This document shows positions 32,808 through 42,638 of a DNA stretch of 64,000 bases, one piece after another. Origin of the DNA: Azospirillum oryzae (GTDB lineage Bacteria; Pseudomonadota; Alphaproteobacteria; Azospirillales; Azospirillaceae); assembly GCF_008364795.1 (NCBI RefSeq), contig NZ_VTTM01000001.1:1-64000 (forward strand), written 5' to 3'. The position numbers and the translations under genes were made by a program. The notes beneath the pieces were generated by a model. The model saw only the letters and a list, made by a program, of their open reading frames with translations, had not been told where the DNA came from and made no database searches. Numbering within the stretch: position 1 is the stretch's first letter; the number at the start of each line of letters is the position of its first letter.

Positions 32808-33320
32808 CTAGTACTTCTTGAACCCGCCGGCGGCCGGAGTGGCCGCCTGGTTGCCGGCGGGATTCACGCGCGGGTCCTGGTTGTCCATCGACTGCACGGT
32901 GCAGCCGGTCGAATCGCCGTTGCGGAACAGGTAGATCTTCTTGCGGTCGGCCTTCTTGCCGGGATCGTTCAGGTTCAGCCCATGGCCGAAGGCGACGCCC
33001 AGCACCTCGCCCTTGTAGTAGGCGCGGAAACGCATCGGTTCGATCTCGTTGAACCGCAGGGCGGCGCACTCCTTGCTCAGTTCCTTCTCGAACTTGCCGG
33101 CCTTGCGCCAGTCGTCCTTGGAGCGGATCGTCATCCACTGCGACGGCAGCGCGTACTGCACGATCGGCGGCGAGATGGGCAGGCTGGCCCCCGGCTGCGG
33201 CGGCGCCATGTGGCCCTGCTCCGTCCGCTCCAGCGCACCGGCCAGCGCCGGGGCGGCACCCAGCAGCGTCAGCCCGCACAGCCAGAGGGCTGCCTTGATC
33301 GGCGCATCAAATCCGGACAT
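32808..33320 (-). CDS. secreted hypothetical protein
   Basis: A 170-aa protein with a Sec signal peptide (first ~26 residues, ending PALAGA), so it is likely periplasmic. The mature protein has SKDDWRKAGKFEKELSKECA near the middle and a second Cys in GDSTGCTVQS, possibly forming one disulfide. The C-terminus is Pro/Ala/Gly-rich, ending FKKY. Unknown family. Its start overlaps the end of the upstream gene by 14 bp, so both belong to one message. It converges on lipB. Confidence 0.65.
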   Translation of the reverse strand: MSGFDAPIKAALWLCGLTLLGAAPALAGALERTEQGHMAPPQPGASLPISPPIVQYALPSQWMTIRSKDDWRKAGKFEKELSKECAALRFNEIEPMRFRAYYKGEVLGVAFGHGLNLNDPGKKADRKKIYLFRNGDSTGCTVQSMDNQDPRVNPAGNQAATPAAGGFKKY

Positions 33321-34182
33321 CGAACCCACGCTCCTTGACCTCGCCGACCGGCTTCTCCGTTGCCGGCATGTGTTTTGAAGGCATGGGGTGCATCACTTCC
33401 CCCAGCCGTCCGGAGAGCGACAGCGACAGGTCCAGCGCTCCGCCTGCCTCCGGCCCCCCCAGCGGCGACAGCGTCACCGTGCCTTCCAGACCCTGCGGCG
33501 GCCCGGACATCGCCCCGGTCAGCATCTCCATGACGCGGCCGAGATCGTCGATGGCGACCCGGTCGGTCTCGACCGTCAGCCCCTTGCCCGGACGGATGGC
33601 GGAGCGCAGGGCGCCGAGCATGGCGGCCAGCCCCTCCCCCTTCTCTTCGGCCGGCACCCGCGCCAGTACCAGGGCCGTCTCGTCCAGCCTCACTTCCACA
33701 TGCCCGTCAGCAAGGGTGAGGCCGATCCCCCGCAGCTCGACCGCCACGTCCTGCCGGGCATCCGTTGCCAGTGGCCGCAACTCGCCGGCCGGTCCATCCA
33801 GCGCCATCACGGCAGCCCCGCGCTCCGCGGTGCCGAAGCGGGCAACGAGCGCGGCTTCGGCAGCAGCGGCATCGCTCCGGTCCATGCCGAAGGCGGTCAG
33901 CAGCCGAGCCAAATCGCGTGCCAGCGCCTGGATCGCCGGCCCCAGCCGGTCGGCAAAGTCGGCAACCGGCGGTTCGGACGGCCGCGCCGACACATCCTCC
34001 GCCGCATCCGGCCCCAGGCTGAGGCGAACGGCGGGGTCGCCGCGTCCCGGCGCGGAGGGAGTTTTTGGCGGCGGTGAAGCCACGGGCGCGCGGACAGCCT
34101 TGCCCTTCGCCTCCGCCGCCTTGGCGAAGACGCCGGTGAGCATGGCCTTCATGTCGGCCACATCCGGCTTTCTGGCGGTCAT
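33307..34182 (-). CDS. hypothetical protein (291 aa)
   Basis: A soluble Ala/Gly-rich protein starting at ATG 34182 after GGTGG. Residues ~30-80 are Pro/Ser-rich and disordered. The rest contains helices (LGPAIQALARDLARLLTAFG) and beta segments (DVAVELRGIGLTLADGHVEV). The C-terminal LDLSLSLSGRLGEVMHPMPS is amphipathic. No domain recognised. It is coupled to the secreted protein gene downstream by a 14-bp overlap. Confidence 0.6.
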   Translation of the reverse strand: MTARKPDVADMKAMLTGVFAKAAEAKGKAVRAPVASPPPKTPSAPGRGDPAVRLSLGPDAAEDVSARPSEPPVADFADRLGPAIQALARDLARLLTAFGMDRSDAAAAEAALVARFGTAERGAAVMALDGPAGELRPLATDARQDVAVELRGIGLTLADGHVEVRLDETALVLARVPAEEKGEGLAAMLGALRSAIRPGKGLTVETDRVAIDDLGRVMEMLTGAMSGPPQGLEGTVTLSPLGGPEAGGALDLSLSLSGRLGEVMHPMPSKHMPATEKPVGEVKERGFDVRI

Positions 34183-34270
34183 CCAGCCACCGTCCCCAAA
34201 CCATTTCGCCCCGAACCTCTCAGGGGCCAGCATGCCGCCGTCATGGTTAGCGGAACGCTAATGCGCGACC

Positions 34271-34561
34271 TTACGCCGTCGGCCGCTGCTCGAAACCGAC
34301 CATGCCGGGGTCCTGCTCCGGTTCGGACACCACGTCGCGGACGATGGCCGAGGGCGGGCCGCGGCGGCAGGCGTCCAGCATGCGGTCGACGGCGTCGGCG
34401 GGGCCGGCGAACAGCGCCTCCACCGTGCCGTCGCTGCGGTTGCGCACCCAGCCGGTCAGGCCGAGAGCCCCCGCCTGATCGACGGTCCAGCCGCGATACC
34501 ACACCCCCTGCACCCTGCCCTGGATGCGGACGCGCACCGCCTTGCGATCAACGGCGGTCAT
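34271..34561 (-). CDS. acyP: acylphosphatase
   Basis: A 96-aa enzyme that hydrolyses carboxyl-phosphate bonds of acylphosphates such as acetyl phosphate. The signature GRVQGVWYRGWT holds the catalytic Arg, and GWVRNRSDGTVEA holds the catalytic Asn. Size is typical. The start overlaps the stop of the acyl-CoA ligase gene (ATGA), so the two are translationally coupled. Confidence 0.93.
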   Translation of the reverse strand: MTAVDRKAVRVRIQGRVQGVWYRGWTVDQAGALGLTGWVRNRSDGTVEALFAGPADAVDRMLDACRRGPPSAIVRDVVSEPEQDPGMVGFEQRPTA

Positions 34562-36288
34562 GCGGCGCTCCGTTTGCCCTGTTCCTCGTCCAGCAGGGCC
34601 TTGCGGGACAGCTTTCCGATCATGGTCTTGGGCAGCTCCTGGCGGAATTCGACGACTTTCGGCATCTCGATGGGCGACAGCTTGTCCTTCAGGAAGGCGA
34701 TCAGTTCCTCCGCGGTCAGGCTCTTGCCGTCGTCCAGCCGGACATAGGCCTTCACCGTCTGGCCGCGATACTCGTCCGGCAAGCCGGCCACCACGCATTC
34801 GGCGACCGCCGGGTGCAGGTAGATCGCCTCCTCCACATTGCGGGGATAGACGTTGAAGCCGCTGCACAGGATCATGTCCTTGATGCGGTCGACGATGGTG
34901 GTGTAGCCGTCCTCGTCCATCACCCCGACATCGCCGGTGTGCAGGCGGCCGTCGACCAGCGTCTGCGCCGTCTCGGCCGGGCGGCGCCAATAGCCCTTCA
35001 TCACCTGCGGCCCGCGGATGCAGACCTCGCCCTTCTCGCCCGGCGGCAGGACCCGGCGCGGTTCCTCCAGGCTGACGATCTCGACGACGGTGCCGGGCAG
35101 CGGCAGGCCGATGGAGCCCTTCTTGTCCGAATGCAGCACCGCCGGATTGACGGTGGCGACGGGCGAGCATTCCGACAGGCCATAGCCCTCCACCAGCGTG
35201 CAGCCGGTGGTGCGCTCGAACGCCTCCTTTACCTCCAGCGGCAGCGGCGCCCCGCCCGACATGCAGAAGCGGATCGACGAAAGATCGAACTTCTCCAGAT
35301 GTTTATGGTGGTTGATCGCGGTGTAGATGGTCGGCACGGCGGGGAACAGGGTGATGCGTTCCTTCTGCAGGGTGCGCATCACCTGCTCCAGCTCGAAGCG
35401 CGGCAGCAAGACGATCTCCGCCCCCAGATGCAGGCCGAAATTCATCACCGCGGTCATGGCGAAAACGTGGAACAGCGGCAGCACGCCAAGCATGCGCTCC
35501 TGCGCATCCTCGGTTCCGCCCTCCCCCGGCTTGCGCTCCTTCGCCGCGTACCAGGTCGCGCACTGGATGGTGTTGGCGTAGAGGTTGGCGTGGGTCAGCA
35601 TCGCGCCCTTCGGCACGCCGGTGGTGCCGCCGGTATATTGCAGCACCGCGACATCCTCCTGCGCATCGAGGGCGACCGGAGTCGGCCGGCCGTCGTTGGC
35701 GATCAGTCTGGCGAAGGGGATGTGGCAGTCGTCGCGCGGGATCGCCGCGATCTCCGCCTTCTTGGCGATGGGGAACAGCCAGTTCTTCGGGAAGGGCAGG
35801 ATGTCGGCCATGCGGCAGATGACCAGCCGCTTCAGCCCGGTCTCCTCCAGCATCCGCGCCATCTTGCCGTAGAGCAGCTTCAGGTCCAGTGTGACCATCA
35901 GGTCGATGTCGCTGTCGCCGATCTGGTGGACCAGTTCGCGCTCGGCATAGAGGGGGTTGAAGTTCACCACCGTGCCGCCGGCCTTCAGGATGGCGAAGAA
36001 GGCGATGACGTAATAGGGCGTGTTGGGCAGGAACAGCCCGACCCGCGTGCCCTTCCCCACCCCGATCGCCTGGAAGCCGCGGGCGGCGCGATCGACCAGC
36101 CGCCCAAGCTCGCGATAGCTGGTGCGCTTGCCCAGGAAGTTCAGGCAGGGCTTGTCGCCGTGGCGGTCAACCGCGCCTTCCAGCAACTCGGTCAGCGGCC
36201 GGGCCGGGATGGGCATCGCCCAATCCACCGTCGGCGGGTATGAGGCCAGCCATGGATAATCGGGCAGCTTGCGGGCAGCGTCTCCCAT
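34558..36288 (-). CDS. fadD: long-chain fatty acid-CoA ligase
   Basis: A 576-aa acyl-adenylate-forming enzyme. The AMP-binding P-loop is YTGGTTGVPKGAMLTH, followed by the A5-type motif GYGLSECSPV, the ATP-binding HTGDVGVMDEDGY and the hinge RIKDMILCSGFNVYP. The C-terminal catalytic Lys is in LPKTMIGKLSRKAL. It activates long-chain fatty acids to CoA esters with ATP at the inner membrane. Start ATG 36288. It is coupled to acylphosphatase downstream. Confidence 0.93.
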   Translation of the reverse strand: MGDAARKLPDYPWLASYPPTVDWAMPIPARPLTELLEGAVDRHGDKPCLNFLGKRTSYRELGRLVDRAARGFQAIGVGKGTRVGLFLPNTPYYVIAFFAILKAGGTVVNFNPLYAERELVHQIGDSDIDLMVTLDLKLLYGKMARMLEETGLKRLVICRMADILPFPKNWLFPIAKKAEIAAIPRDDCHIPFARLIANDGRPTPVALDAQEDVAVLQYTGGTTGVPKGAMLTHANLYANTIQCATWYAAKERKPGEGGTEDAQERMLGVLPLFHVFAMTAVMNFGLHLGAEIVLLPRFELEQVMRTLQKERITLFPAVPTIYTAINHHKHLEKFDLSSIRFCMSGGAPLPLEVKEAFERTTGCTLVEGYGLSECSPVATVNPAVLHSDKKGSIGLPLPGTVVEIVSLEEPRRVLPPGEKGEVCIRGPQVMKGYWRRPAETAQTLVDGRLHTGDVGVMDEDGYTTIVDRIKDMILCSGFNVYPRNVEEAIYLHPAVAECVVAGLPDEYRGQTVKAYVRLDDGKSLTAEELIAFLKDKLSPIEMPKVVEFRQELPKTMIGKLSRKALLDEEQGKRSAA

Positions 36289-36453
36289 GCGCGGTTCCTC
36301 CCCTGAATTCCTGGTCCCGGTGGCCGGTTTCGCCCGGCACCGCCGCCGCCCTGAGTCTACGCCGGGAAGCGGGGGATTGTCCCCTGGAGAGGAGATGGGA
36401 TCGCCGCCATCCGGAACAAGCAGCCATCTTGCACAAGCAGGAGGTGTGCTGCC

Positions 36454-37548
36454 CTATCGCACGCCGCGCAGCCGGTGCAGCACCTCCACCGCCATCCATT
36501 CGGCGAGGTTTCCGTCCTCGCCATCCAGGAAGACCGCGACGGAGACCGGGACCGGCCCCGGCGCATGGAAGGCCGCGGGCGTGACCCCCGGCCCACCGCC
36601 GGTGTGGCCCCAATAGGGTCCGGCCACCGGGTCCAGCTCCACCATCATGCCGAGCCCATAGGACGGCTCGACCCAGGGCCGCCCGCCCATCGGCCCGCCG
36701 ACCGGAAGCCCGTCCCGCATCCGCCGCAGCAGCGCGTCAGGCAGATAGTCCTCCGTCAGGCCGTGGATGAGGCGGCAGGCATCCGCCGCCGTCATCGCCG
36801 CCACCCCATGCGACACCCAGCCGGGATGATAGGCCTCCGCCACCGGAGCCCCGCCGAAGTTCGGGCTCGGTCCGAAGAACAGCCCGTCAAGGTCGGACCG
36901 GTCGCGCAGAAGCGACGCGCTGGACAGGCCGAGCGGGCCGAAGACCTCGCGCGCCAGCAACTCCGCCAGCGGGGCGCCGCCCGCCCGCTCCAACAGCCGG
37001 CCGATCAGCAGATAGCCGATGTTGGAATAGGCGAAGCCGCCGACCGGCGGTCCTTCGCCCTGCGCCACCCCGCAGCGCGCCAGGAACTCGTCGCCGCTCC
37101 AGGGCTCCGCGCCGGCCGCGACGGCGGCATGGTAGTCGGCCCGGCCGCCATACTCGGGCAGGCCGGCGCGGTGGGTCAGGATCTGCGCCACGCTGACCGA
37201 CACGGGCCGCCCGGCCAGTTCCGGCAGCCAGCGCTCCGCCGGCCCGTCGAGATCGACCACGCCGCGCGCGGCCAGCCGCAGCACGGCGGCGGCAAGAATG
37301 GTCTTGGTCAGGCTGTAGACCAGGGCGCGCCGGTCGGCCGGATCAGCCGCCGACGCACCGCGCACGGGCTTCCGCCGCAGCACCAGCGTGCGGACCGGCT
37401 CCGCATCGGCCCCCCGGCCACGGACGAAGGCGACAATGGCGGTCGCGGCCGGAGCGGGGCTTGCGCCCTCTTCCCCCAGCAGGCCGGTCAGGGCGGCGGT
37501 CAGCAGGCCCAGTTCGGTATCCGCGCCCGCCATTTTGTTCTTGTCCAT
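36454..37548 (-). CDS. beta-lactamase-family serine hydrolase
   Basis: A 364-aa protein of the class C beta-lactamase / esterase fold. The catalytic SxxK is SLTK (in ALVYSLTKTILAAAVLRL), the YxN is YSN in GGFAYSNIGYLLIGRLLE, and the HTG-type third motif is in YWGHTGGGPGVTPAAFHA. There is no signal peptide, which argues against a periplasmic beta-lactamase and for a cytoplasmic esterase or peptidase. Start ATG 37548 is likely; the frame extends further upstream without a better site. Substrate unknown. Confidence 0.87.
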   Translation of the reverse strand: MDKNKMAGADTELGLLTAALTGLLGEEGASPAPAATAIVAFVRGRGADAEPVRTLVLRRKPVRGASAADPADRRALVYSLTKTILAAAVLRLAARGVVDLDGPAERWLPELAGRPVSVSVAQILTHRAGLPEYGGRADYHAAVAAGAEPWSGDEFLARCGVAQGEGPPVGGFAYSNIGYLLIGRLLERAGGAPLAELLAREVFGPLGLSSASLLRDRSDLDGLFFGPSPNFGGAPVAEAYHPGWVSHGVAAMTAADACRLIHGLTEDYLPDALLRRMRDGLPVGGPMGGRPWVEPSYGLGMMVELDPVAGPYWGHTGGGPGVTPAAFHAPGPVPVSVAVFLDGEDGNLAEWMAVEVLHRLRGVR

Positions 37549-37735
37549 TGCTCGCCCACTCCCGCTACCCGTCCTGTTTGTCACCACAGATAAGAAGGCA
37601 CTCACAAGGCAAAGGAAAATCGGGTCCGCTCCTACTGGGGCGCCCCGCAGGTGGGCCGTTAACCACAACTGTCAGCTGTCACCCGATGCCGGCCTGCTGT
37701 ATCCTTATGAAACCGCCCCCATGGAGGGCCGTGCC

Positions 37736-38587
37736 ATGCCTGTGATGGACGCCGACCAGCGCCGCAAACTGGAAGACCAGCTGCTTCGCAAGGCGGAGGA
37801 AGCGATACGGACCCTGCGCCGGGAGGCGGAGACCGGCGACCCCGCCCGCGTCGACTCCTTGGCGGAGGGAATGGCCGGGCTGCTGAAGACCCGGGAATTC
37901 CCCAGTCTGCGCGCCGCCGAGTTCCGCGAGCTGACCCGCGCCATCCAGCGCGGCGCCTATCAGCGCAGCGTCGATTCGCTGCTGATCCAGGCCGAACGCT
38001 GCGGCCATCGGGGCGACGAAAAGGGACGCAACGCGCTGCTGACCCAGGCCAAGGACCATTTCGCCAAGGCCCTGCGCTTCGGCGCCGACGACGAATTCCG
38101 CCACGGTGTCGAGCGGCGCGTGCAGGCGACGCTGATGACCAGCAAGGACGGTGTGGACGACCGCACCAAGCAGGCGGCCAAGCACAAGCTGGACCAGCAC
38201 GACGTCGGCGCCAAGCCGCCCAACGGCTTCGAGCGCCGCCGCGCCATCCGCTACATGGATCCGGTCCTGGCGGTGGAGGCGGAGGGGCGGCGCTGCACCA
38301 CGATCAACTGGTCGACCCGCGGCCTGCTGGTCGATCTGCCGCCGGAGGAGTTCGCCCACGCCGTCGGCGGCAAGCTGCGGCTGGAGCTGTATTGCCCCGA
38401 GATTCCGGAGACCGTCGGTCCCGATAAGATCAGCCATCGCGTCGGCGGCCGGCAGATCGCCCATGTGGTGCGCCTCGACCCCGACCGCCGCGCGGTGGCC
38501 CTGTCCTTCCCCGACATCAGCACCGTGATGCTGGACCTGATACACGCCATGAAGGAGGCCGGCATCAAGCCCGAACCGGAGCGCTGA
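37736..38587 (+). CDS. PilZ-domain protein
   Basis: A 283-aa soluble protein. The N-terminal ~165 residues are helical (ADQRRKLEDQLLRKAEEAIR, RGAYQRSVDSLLIQAERCGH). The C-terminal domain begins FERRRAIRY, matching the RxxxR c-di-GMP-binding start of PilZ, with NWSTRGLLV standing in for the D/NxSxxG motif. It is therefore a likely c-di-GMP effector. GGAGG lies eight bases before ATG 37736. It is monocistronic. Confidence 0.85.
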   Translation: MPVMDADQRRKLEDQLLRKAEEAIRTLRREAETGDPARVDSLAEGMAGLLKTREFPSLRAAEFRELTRAIQRGAYQRSVDSLLIQAERCGHRGDEKGRNALLTQAKDHFAKALRFGADDEFRHGVERRVQATLMTSKDGVDDRTKQAAKHKLDQHDVGAKPPNGFERRRAIRYMDPVLAVEAEGRRCTTINWSTRGLLVDLPPEEFAHAVGGKLRLELYCPEIPETVGPDKISHRVGGRQIAHVVRLDPDRRAVALSFPDISTVMLDLIHAMKEAGIKPEPER

Positions 38588-38637
38588 CGTCCTCAGGCCT
38601 GCACCGCGCCGTCCACCGCTGCCCTCAACCACCGCCC

Positions 38638-39525
38638 TCAACCACCAATAAAGCGCCCGTTATGGCCACGGCGCAGCGGATGTTCGTCCGGATCGGCGAC
38701 GGGGAGCAGGCCGCTGATGCGCGCGCCCGCCTCGGCCGGCAGGCAGAACAGGTTGATCCCCATGCCAAGCCCGTGGATCTCCGTGCCGTTGTCGACCAGC
38801 CCATGGCCGAAGATCGCCTCGGACCGGCCGGCGAAGTTGGCGGGATTGTGGAAGGCGGGCAGATACCAATAACAGGCATAGCCCAGTTCCCCCAGCAGGC
38901 GGATCAGGGCCGCCGACTTGTCCGGCCGGTCATTCTCCACATAGAGGACCGGACGGTCGCGGGCGATCAGGCCGCGCGCGCCCGCCAGAACCTCGGCCTC
39001 CATCCCCTCGACATCGATCTTGATCAGACGGATGCGGCCTGCCCCGTCAGGAGCCAGACCATCCAATCGGTGAACCGGCACCGGCCGGTCGCCGTGCAGG
39101 GCATCCAGCGACAGCGCGCCGTAATTGCCCTCCGCATCCATCGCCACGCCGGCAAGATGCAGCACCCCGTCGGCGGCCCCGGCGGCGGCCAACATGCCGT
39201 CCGCCCAGTCCAGCCCGTTCAGCGCCAGATTGCCGCACAGCAGCCGATGGTTGGCGTCGATGGGCTCCAGCGCCAGGACCCGGCCGGTGGGGCCGACCAG
39301 ACGGGCCAGCGCCACCGTGTGGGCGCCGATGTTGGCGCCGACGTCGATCACCCGGTCCCCCGCCCGGACGCACTGGCGGAACAGCGCGACCTCCTGCTCG
39401 AAATACTCGCCGTAATAGTCCAGCGACCGGCCGACGACGCTGTCGGTGCGCCGGTACATCATCAGGCCATGCCTCGCCCTGACCAGCCCGACCGGCCCCG
39501 CACCGCCCAACAGATCCTCCGCCAT
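38638..39525 (-). CDS. FkbM-family methyltransferase
   Basis: A 295-aa SAM-dependent methyltransferase. Motif I is DRVIDVGANIGAHTVALARL, the post-I acidic residue is in VLALEPIDANHRLL, and the FkbM segment is RIRLIKIDVEGMEAEVLAGA. Family members O-methylate sugars or polyketides, often in polysaccharide or glycan biosynthesis. The acceptor here is unknown. Start ATG 39525 with GGGGGAG. It follows spoVR by about 66 bp and may be read through from it. Confidence 0.9.
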   Translation of the reverse strand: MAEDLLGGAGPVGLVRARHGLMMYRRTDSVVGRSLDYYGEYFEQEVALFRQCVRAGDRVIDVGANIGAHTVALARLVGPTGRVLALEPIDANHRLLCGNLALNGLDWADGMLAAAGAADGVLHLAGVAMDAEGNYGALSLDALHGDRPVPVHRLDGLAPDGAGRIRLIKIDVEGMEAEVLAGARGLIARDRPVLYVENDRPDKSAALIRLLGELGYACYWYLPAFHNPANFAGRSEAIFGHGLVDNGTEIHGLGMGINLFCLPAEAGARISGLLPVADPDEHPLRRGHNGRFIGG

Positions 39526-39591
39526 CGCTCCCCCCTGCATTGCCCATTGGCTGCATTGCCGGCGGAAGTGTAGCGGAGCCGGTCCCACACG

Positions 39592-41145
39592 TCACATCAC
39601 GCCGATCCCGCTGGGCGCCGTCACGGCATGTTCCTTCAGGATCGCTTCGGAGATCGCCGACACCTCGATCAGTTGCACCTCGTAGCCCCACAGGTTGGCG
39701 ATGTGGCGCAGCACCGCCTTGGCGTCGCTCTCGTCCAGCAGCACGCCGTTGGTGACGCGGTGCTGCAGGATCAGCTTGCGGTCGCCGGCAAGGTCGACGT
39801 CGACGATCTGGATGTCCGGTTCCAGGTAGCCCAGGTCGTACTGGCGGGCCAGCTTCTTGCGGATGTCGCGATAGCCGCGCTCGTTGTGGATGTGATCGAC
39901 CAGCAGATAGGGGTCCTCCGCGTCGTCGCGCACGCTGAACAGCTTCAGCTTCCGCATCAGATGCGGGCTGAGATATTGCAGGATGAAGCTTTCGTCGCGG
40001 AAGTTGGCCCAGGCCTCGCGCACCGCCGCCATGCCGTCGCCGCGGCCGGCGAGGTCGGGGAACCACTGGCGGTCCTCGTCGGTCGGCTTCTCGGCGATGC
40101 GGGCGATGTCCTGCATCATGGCGAAGCCGATCGCATAGGGGTTCAGGCCGGAGAAGCGCTTGTCGTCGAACTCCGGCTGGAACACCACCGACGTATGCGA
40201 GTGCAGGAACTCCAGGAAGGCGCCTTCGCTGATCTGGCCGGTCTCGTGCAGGCGGCTCATGATCTGGTAATGGACGTAGGTGGCGCAGCCCTCGTTCATC
40301 ACCTTCGTCTGTTTCTGCGGGTAGAAATACTGGGAGATGTGGCGGACGATGCGCAGGATCTCGCGCTGCCAATGCTCCAGCCGCGGCGCCTTCTTCTCCA
40401 GGAAATAGAGGATGTTCTCTTCCGGCAGGCCGAGCAGCTTCTTGCGCTCCGACACCGACTTGGCCGGACGCTGGCCGGCGGCCGGCTTCGGCACCGTGCG
40501 CCACAGATCGTTGAAGGTCTGGTCCTGGTATTCCTGCCGCTCGCGCTCGCGCCGCTGCTCGGTCCGCAGGTCGGAGCGCTTCTTCGGATACTTGTGCACG
40601 CCCTGGCTCATCAGCGCATGGGCGGCGTCCAGCACCCGCTCCACCGCGGCGTGGCCGTAGCGTTCCTCGCAATGGGTGATGTAGGTCTTGGCGAATTCCA
40701 GATAGTCCAGGATGCCCTGGGCATCGGTCCATTGCTGGAACAGCTGGTTGTTCTTGAAGAAATGGTTGTGGCCGAAGGCGGCGTGGGCGATCACCAGCGT
40801 CTGCATCGTCATGGTGTTTTCTTCCATGATGTAGCTGATGCAGGGGCTGGAGTTGATAACGATCTCGTAGGCCAGGCCGCGGTAGCCCTTGCGGTACATC
40901 ATCTCGTCGCGGGCGAAATGCTTGCCGAAGGACCAGTGCCGGTACATCAGCGGCATGCCGATCGACGAATAGGCGTCGAGCATCTGCTCGGCGGTGATGA
41001 CCTCGATCTGGTTGGGATAGACGTCGAGGCCCATCTCCTTCAGCGCGATGTGCTCGACGGCGTCGTAGACGCGCTTGATCTTGTCGTAATCCCACTCGAC
41101 GCCGTCATACAGCAGCGCGTCGGGTCTGGTGATCACAGCCGTCAT
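39592..41145 (-). CDS. spoVR: SpoVR family protein
   Basis: A 517-aa protein of the SpoVR/YcgB family, with the family hallmarks YRHWSFGKHFARDEMMYRKG, AYEIVINSSPCISYIMEENT, HAAFGHNHFFKNN and TKVMNEGCATYVHY (which carries a metallopeptidase-like pattern). Function is unknown biochemically. In Bacillus it affects spore cortex, and in proteobacteria it is co-regulated with PrkA/YeaG and YeaH under starvation and RpoS-type control. It is third in the prkA-yeaH-spoVR set. Confidence 0.95.
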   Translation of the reverse strand: MTAVITRPDALLYDGVEWDYDKIKRVYDAVEHIALKEMGLDVYPNQIEVITAEQMLDAYSSIGMPLMYRHWSFGKHFARDEMMYRKGYRGLAYEIVINSSPCISYIMEENTMTMQTLVIAHAAFGHNHFFKNNQLFQQWTDAQGILDYLEFAKTYITHCEERYGHAAVERVLDAAHALMSQGVHKYPKKRSDLRTEQRRERERQEYQDQTFNDLWRTVPKPAAGQRPAKSVSERKKLLGLPEENILYFLEKKAPRLEHWQREILRIVRHISQYFYPQKQTKVMNEGCATYVHYQIMSRLHETGQISEGAFLEFLHSHTSVVFQPEFDDKRFSGLNPYAIGFAMMQDIARIAEKPTDEDRQWFPDLAGRGDGMAAVREAWANFRDESFILQYLSPHLMRKLKLFSVRDDAEDPYLLVDHIHNERGYRDIRKKLARQYDLGYLEPDIQIVDVDLAGDRKLILQHRVTNGVLLDESDAKAVLRHIANLWGYEVQLIEVSAISEAILKEHAVTAPSGIGVM

Positions 41146-41211
41146 TCTCGATCTCCCCCTACCGCCCCGGCCCCCCAAAACGGGATGGGGCGGTGATTTC
41201 CCTTTGTCCCC

Positions 41212-42504
41212 TTACGCCCCCGCCTTTTCGCGGGCGAACAGCTCGCGGAAGACCGGGAAGATCTCCCGGCGGGAGCGGACACGGCGCATCGCCAGCGGGC
41301 GTTCCGGGCTCTGCACCTGCTTGTAGGTACGCCACAACTCGGTTTCGCGGCCCAGCGCCGACAGGCCCATGTTGTGTTCCGCCGCCACCTCGATATAGGC
41401 GAAATACTGGCACATCGGCAGGATCACGTCGCGCAGCAGGGTCGACGACTTGGCGTTGTCCGACGACATGTTGTCGCCGTCCGACGCCTGGGCGGCGTAG
41501 ATGTTCCATTCATTGTGCGGATAGCGGTCCTGCACGACCTTCTGCATCTCCTCCAGCGCGGTCGAGACCACGGTGCCGCCGGTTTCGGTGGAGTAGAAGA
41601 AGGTTTCCTCGTCGACCTCCTTGGCCTCGTGGGTGTGGCGGATGAAGACGATGTCGACCGCGCGGTAGCGCCGCCGCAGGAACAGGTACAGCAGCATGAA
41701 GAAGCGCTTGGCCAGATCCTTCATGTGCTCGGTCATCGAACCGGACACGTCCATCAGGCAGAACATCACCGCCTGGGCGATCGGCTTCGGCACCGATTCG
41801 AACCGGTTGTAGCGGACGTCGATCGGATCGATGAAGGGAATGCGCTTGGATCGCAGGACGATGTGTTCCAGCTGTTCGCGCAGCGCCTGGATCTGGTCGG
41901 CATCCTCGCCGGCCTCCTCGGCCTCGCGCAGCATCTCCTCCAGCTCGCGGATCTCGTCGCGCTTGGGGCGCTTCAGCGCGATGCGGCGCGACAGGCTGTT
42001 CCGCATGGTGCGGACAAGATTGAGGTTGGCGGGCGATCCCGACACCGAATAGCCGGCCCGCGTCAGCGTGTGCGATTCGGACTGCTTGACCTTCTGCTTC
42101 ACCAGATCGGGAAGCTCCAGATCCTCCAGGAAGATGTCGAGGAATTCGTCGCGCGACAGGACGAAGCGGAACTCGTCCTCGCCCTCGCCGTCGGCGCTGC
42201 CTTCGCTTCCACGGCCGCCACCGCCGCCGTCCGGGCGCTGGATGGTGTCGCCTTCCACATATTCCTTGTTGCCGGGCACGACATAGTCGCGCACCCCGCC
42301 TTGGGCAGCGCGGTGGAAGGACGGTTCGCGCACCCCGCCGGCAGCGATCGTCACCTTCTCGCCGTTCTCGATATCCTGGATGCCCCGTTTGCCCGAGGCG
42401 TCGCGGACCGCCTTGACCACCTGTTCCTTGGCACGGCGAAGGAAGCGCTGGCGGTTGGCCAGGCTCTTGCCCTGCGGGTTCAGGCGACGGTCGATGATGT
42501 TCAT
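41212..42504 (-). CDS. yeaH: YeaH/YhbH family protein (DUF444)
   Basis: A 430-aa protein. An N-terminal basic part (MNIIDRRLNPQGKSLANRQR) is followed by a C-terminal von Willebrand A-like domain with the MIDAS-type DVSGSMTEHMKDLAKR and RHTHEAKEVDEETFFYSTET. Sporulation and stress homologues act with the PrkA kinase. ATG 42504 is preferred over the adjacent TTG. Its position between prkA and spoVR is the standard order. Confidence 0.94.
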   Translation of the reverse strand: MNIIDRRLNPQGKSLANRQRFLRRAKEQVVKAVRDASGKRGIQDIENGEKVTIAAGGVREPSFHRAAQGGVRDYVVPGNKEYVEGDTIQRPDGGGGGRGSEGSADGEGEDEFRFVLSRDEFLDIFLEDLELPDLVKQKVKQSESHTLTRAGYSVSGSPANLNLVRTMRNSLSRRIALKRPKRDEIRELEEMLREAEEAGEDADQIQALREQLEHIVLRSKRIPFIDPIDVRYNRFESVPKPIAQAVMFCLMDVSGSMTEHMKDLAKRFFMLLYLFLRRRYRAVDIVFIRHTHEAKEVDEETFFYSTETGGTVVSTALEEMQKVVQDRYPHNEWNIYAAQASDGDNMSSDNAKSSTLLRDVILPMCQYFAYIEVAAEHNMGLSALGRETELWRTYKQVQSPERPLAMRRVRSRREIFPVFRELFAREKAGA

Positions 42505-42638
42505 CAAGGGGCTGGCCCTCCCACCCGTTTCGTCACGCGGCCTTCGAACTCTGACAGCATTCTATGACAGTGGGGTCGCCGCAGGGCGTTGCAACACCCC
42601 GCCCCGCGGCAATTATGCACCCCCGCAGTCTACTGAAC